Shown piece by piece: positions 61,334 through 64,000 of a stretch of 64,000 nucleotides of DNA. Made by a program: the position numbers and the translations under genes. This DNA is from Planctomycetota bacterium (GTDB lineage: Bacteria; Planctomycetota; Planctomycetia; Gemmatales; Gemmataceae), in assembly GCA_021413735.1 (NCBI GenBank), contig JAIOPV010000147.1, forward strand, positions 1 through 64,000. The letters run 5' to 3'. Every line of letters begins with the position of its first letter. Position 1 is the stretch's first letter. The notes beneath the pieces were generated by a model that was not told the DNA's origin, made no database searches, and saw only the letters and a list, made by a program, of their open reading frames with translations.

Positions 61334-61747
61334 ATGGAGCCGCTCCTCAAACCGACGTATTTCATCGACGGGATGAACTTCGCCGACTTCGCCGGGTTCA
61401 TGGAAGAGTGCAACCGTGGATTCATCCGCGAAACTTCCGGTGGTGAGTGCGACGGTAACCTCGATGTATTCAACGATTACCTCTATTGGAAGCAAAAGGG
61501 TATTGCCGGGTGGGTTGCGTGGCGGCTCGTGTGGCGGAATGCGGGGTGGTCTCGGTCCAACTTAGGGCATCAGGCGCTGGCGTGGTGGCTGACCGAGCAG
61601 CTTGGAGAATGTCATCCCGAGGGAGACGCATACGCGGATTTCGCCACGAGGTTGGAGTTCGCCAATCGACACGAAGGGATTACAATGTTCGAGTGGCTTG
61701 TCGAAATAATTGGGACGAAACCGCACATTGAATTGTGCCTCGAATGA
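61334..61747 (+). CDS. Barstar-family protein
   Basis: 137 residues. The N-terminal half (TYFIDGMNFADFAGFMEECN, then ECDGNLDVFNDYLYW) is barstar-like: the GNLDxFND phrase corresponds to the barstar helix that blocks the barnase active site. The second half (RNAGWSRSNLGHQALAWWLT and ITMFEWLVEIIGTKPHIEL) is the extended form found in soil-bacterial members. Barstar proteins inhibit barnase-type RNases. No barnase-like gene is present nearby. The 240-base gap after it shows nothing I recognise. Confidence 0.8.
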   Translation: MEPLLKPTYFIDGMNFADFAGFMEECNRGFIRETSGGECDGNLDVFNDYLYWKQKGIAGWVAWRLVWRNAGWSRSNLGHQALAWWLTEQLGECHPEGDAYADFATRLEFANRHEGITMFEWLVEIIGTKPHIELCLE

Positions 61748-61986
61748 TCGAACTCCCGCATCACATTGCGGCAATTCCTCCAAATCCCACCCGCCACCCA
61801 GCGAATACCACCGTGAGGCGTACTGCCCCGTTGTTATCCCTCCAACCTCCCGTATCGGCACGGCTTCGCGCGGCAACGTTCACGTTCAGGAAATGGACAC
61901 ATCCTGCTACTTGCGTCTGAACGCGCAGAGTCCGAAAATGACATATCCTCGGGCTTCATTGTGCCCGTGATCGGAGACCTGTCACG

Positions 61987-62784
61987 ATGACGATTCCCGC
62001 GTCGCACCGTCCTTCTCGGGAATGGTTCCTGCTCGTCGTCGCGCTCCTCATCGTGGGCGGCATCGCGGCGCCATTCTGGGAAATGTTCGCAGGTGCCGCT
62101 GCACGCGCTGATTGGGCACAAAAGTGGAACCAGGCGCGACTCACGCAACTCGTCCTCGGACCAGAACAACTCGCGTGCTACGTCTGCTTCGTGTGGGCAG
62201 GGCTCATTCTGTTCAGTCGATATCGCGAGGTACGCCGCCAACGTGCCGCATTCCATCTCGAATTACTCCCCACCGAAGAAGGCGCACGCATCCTTCCCGA
62301 AGACGCCCGCCCGCTTGCCCGAAAAGTGGAGCAAGTTACCGCTCGCCGACCGTTCATCCTTGCGAACATGATTCGCCTCGGTCTCGGCAAATATGCCGTG
62401 AGCAAGTCGGCACCCGATGTCGCGGAGGTCGTGCGGAACCAGGCTGACGTGGAACTCTCACGGCTCGTCTCCGGAATGGCCGTGGTACACTATCTTGCTT
62501 GGGCAATTCCCGCGATTGGCTTCGTGGGAACGGTTCGCGGACTTGGCGGTGCGTTTGGCGCCGACGCCCCAACCATCGACGCCTTCACGGCACAGGCGAA
62601 GGACCAACTGAAGATCGCGTTCGACTGCACGCTCGTCGCGCTGCTGCTAAGTCTCGTGATGATGTACTTCTTGAATGTGCTGCAACGAGCTGAAGAAGTG
62701 CTCGTAGTCGATGCTCAGGAGTACTGCCAGGAACACCTGCTGTTACGGTTGTACGATCCGCAAGCGGTCGAGATGACGGATTGA
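61987..62784 (+). CDS. MotA/TolQ/ExbB-like proton-channel protein
   Basis: 265 residues: helix 1 (EWFLLVVALLIVGGIAAPFW), helix 2 (LACYVCFVWAGLILFSRYRE), a cytosolic helical part, then the conserved channel region IPAIGFVGTVRGLGGAFG with a following helix (FDCTLVALLLSLVMMYFLNV), as in the TolQ/ExbB group. It uses the proton gradient to drive a partner. No MotB/TolR/ExbD-type gene is in the window; the Hsp70-like gene follows. Confidence 0.8.
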   Translation: MTIPASHRPSREWFLLVVALLIVGGIAAPFWEMFAGAAARADWAQKWNQARLTQLVLGPEQLACYVCFVWAGLILFSRYREVRRQRAAFHLELLPTEEGARILPEDARPLARKVEQVTARRPFILANMIRLGLGKYAVSKSAPDVAEVVRNQADVELSRLVSGMAVVHYLAWAIPAIGFVGTVRGLGGAFGADAPTIDAFTAQAKDQLKIAFDCTLVALLLSLVMMYFLNVLQRAEEVLVVDAQEYCQEHLLLRLYDPQAVEMTD

Positions 62785-62881
62785 TCGCGTGGCGAACGGT
62801 CCGAGCCCGAGCACCAGCGAGATGTCCACCAGGCCATTCGCTGGCGCTCGGCCTCGAACTGGCCGGACGACGAGGATACCC

Positions 62882-64000
62882 ATGCTCTGGTCGAAGAAGC
62901 CGGCTCCTGTTCACGAGAAGTCCCGAGCCGTCGGGGTCGATCTCACATCGACTCGCGCTCGCGCCGTCGGCATCGCGACTGGCAAACTCCGACCGCTGAT
63001 GCTCGAAGAGCCGAACGAAGAGTTGCCGTTGTTCGTGGCACTCGACCGCCGCACCGCCGACATCGGCCGCGTCGGGTATTCGCTCTGTCGCAAGATGCCG
63101 CACGCAGTCTGCTCGAACTTCCTGCCGGCACTCACGCAACCCCGCGAATGGCGAGCTGGCAGGCACGTCATCACTCCCGAAGCCGCGCTCGATCTGTTGC
63201 TGAACAAACTGCGTGGCCCTATTGCTGCGGAGTCCGAAGCGGTGGTGCTCGCGTTGCCGGCGTACCTCGGACCTGCGCAGGTAACCAAGCTCGTGAGTGC
63301 CGCATCGCGTGCGAAACTGCCGCTGAAGGGAACGGTTGTCGGCGCACTCGCACTCGTCGCTGATCGTGCTGCGTCGATCCTGAATGGCAAACCTGCCAAC
63401 CCCGAAGCAGCCTCGCCGGATGTCGTCCCGCTGCGACCAACTTCTACCGGACCAGGTGTTGTCGCCGTCATCGATGCTGACGAATTCGCCGTATCTGCTG
63501 TGGTGATGTCGGTCGAACGGGACCGCGTGAAGGTGCTGGCTTCAACCTGCTGGCCGCGATTCGCTATCAAGCTCTGGAAAGACAAGTTGGTCGATGCCGT
63601 GTCGGATCGCTGCGTGCGGTTGTGTCGTCGCGACCCACGCGATTCCGCCGACGCCGAGCAAGCTCTCTTCGAGCAACTCGACGACGCCCTCGACCGCACC
63701 CGAGCTGGTCAACGAGTGAATCTCACGTTGCGAACCGCTCACTGGTTCCAGGACGTGATTCAGCAACCGGAAGATTTCGATAGCCACTGTGCCAGCCTCG
63801 CGCATGGTGCCGCAGAGAGCCTTCGCGATTTCTTCAACGAGTCCGGATTGCCGATTCATCCGCGAGCCGTGTGGCTGACGCACGAAGCGGGTCGCCTTCC
63901 GAGTTTCGCACGCAATATTCACCAAAACACACCCGAAGGCACGTCGGTGGAAGTGCTGCCTCCAAACGCGGTCGCACAAGCCGCAGCGAACCTGGCTCCT
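62882..64000 (+). CDS. Hsp70-like ATPase protein, truncated by the window end
   Basis: 373 codons, open to the edge, beginning MLWSKKPAPVHEKSRAVGVD. The features of an actin-like/Hsp70 ATPase: VGVDLTSTRARAVGIATG (phosphate-1-like), the region VVLALPAYLGPAQVTKLVSA (compare the AVITVPA segment of DnaK), GTVVGALALVADRAAS, and GVVAVIDADEFAVSAVVM (phosphate-2-like). Motifs are weaker than in DnaK, so it is a divergent member. It follows the TolQ-like gene by 97 bases. The C-terminal part is outside the window. Confidence 0.8.
   Translation, partial: MLWSKKPAPVHEKSRAVGVDLTSTRARAVGIATGKLRPLMLEEPNEELPLFVALDRRTADIGRVGYSLCRKMPHAVCSNFLPALTQPREWRAGRHVITPEAALDLLLNKLRGPIAAESEAVVLALPAYLGPAQVTKLVSAASRAKLPLKGTVVGALALVADRAASILNGKPANPEAASPDVVPLRPTSTGPGVVAVIDADEFAVSAVVMSVERDRVKVLASTCWPRFAIKLWKDKLVDAVSDRCVRLCRRDPRDSADAEQALFEQLDDALDRTRAGQRVNLTLRTAHWFQDVIQQPEDFDSHCASLAHGAAESLRDFFNESGLPIHPRAVWLTHEAGRLPSFARNIHQNTPEGTSVEVLPPNAVAQAAANLAP

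Noticed and set aside
62789-62881. Longer Hsp70-like start at a GTG
   Set aside because: The extra residues are Arg/Pro/Thr-rich and unlike the family; the ATG at 62882 has a better RBS (AGGA).

Overview
The window reads as a GC-rich chromosome segment of a planctomycete, most likely a Gemmata-like member of the Gemmataceae. This is inferred from gene content, not from a marker gene. It carries a DUF1501 protein, a PVC-type haem/propeller/HEAT protein fused to a ThuA domain, a BBP7-type outer-membrane protein, a 2,836-residue protein of SdrD/Cna-B-like modules whose N-terminus carries the planctomycete motif ending EARIVPAA, WD40 and HEAT proteins, Uma2 paralogues and zinc-ribbon membrane proteins. 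I saw no tRNA, rRNA, CRISPR array, transposase or prophage.

Layout. 0.15-5.1 kb: DUF1501 protein, ABC-2-like permease, asnS. 5.2-12.6 kb: secreted WD40 protein, small lipoprotein, glutathione peroxidase, folP, proA, HEAT protein, secreted hypothetical. 12.8-24.8 kb: two Uma2 paralogues around the haem/ThuA protein, a WD40-HEAT protein, a secreted hypothetical, and leuA behind a promoter, a leucine-rich leader ORF and an attenuator hairpin. 24.9-32.1 kb: membrane protein, DUF4129, DUF4350, MoxR ATPase and DUF58 genes, tightly packed, followed by a divergent SpoIIM-like/RDD pair, a widely conserved MoxR neighbourhood. 32.2-38.2 kb: YggS, HIT, an RNase HII-like protein, a proline-rich membrane protein, a TM2-like protein, an ArsC/Spx-like protein and a class IV aminotransferase.

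38.2-39.1 kb is an AT-richer non-coding stretch before the giant modular surface protein (39.2-47.7 kb), followed by the BBP7 porin-like protein, a Cys-rich secreted protein and a DUF6370 protein. 50.7-53.6 kb is a probable four-gene operon: zinc-ribbon membrane protein, ECF sigma factor, anti-sigma-like protein, secreted coiled-coil protein. 53.6-64 kb: PHP phosphoesterase, atypical SDR, ADP-ribosylglycohydrolase, zinc-ribbon serine protease, a LolCE/LolD-type ABC transporter pair, a barstar-like protein, a MotA/TolQ/ExbB-like protein, and an Hsp70-like protein cut by the window end.

Two things stand out. One is the leucine attenuator candidate ahead of leuA. The other is an abundant palindromic repeat (core CGCTTGCGGCG) in ten places, each just downstream of a stop codon and three times between convergent genes. 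Other repeat families occupy similar positions, and two have been absorbed into coding sequence as linker or tail peptides.
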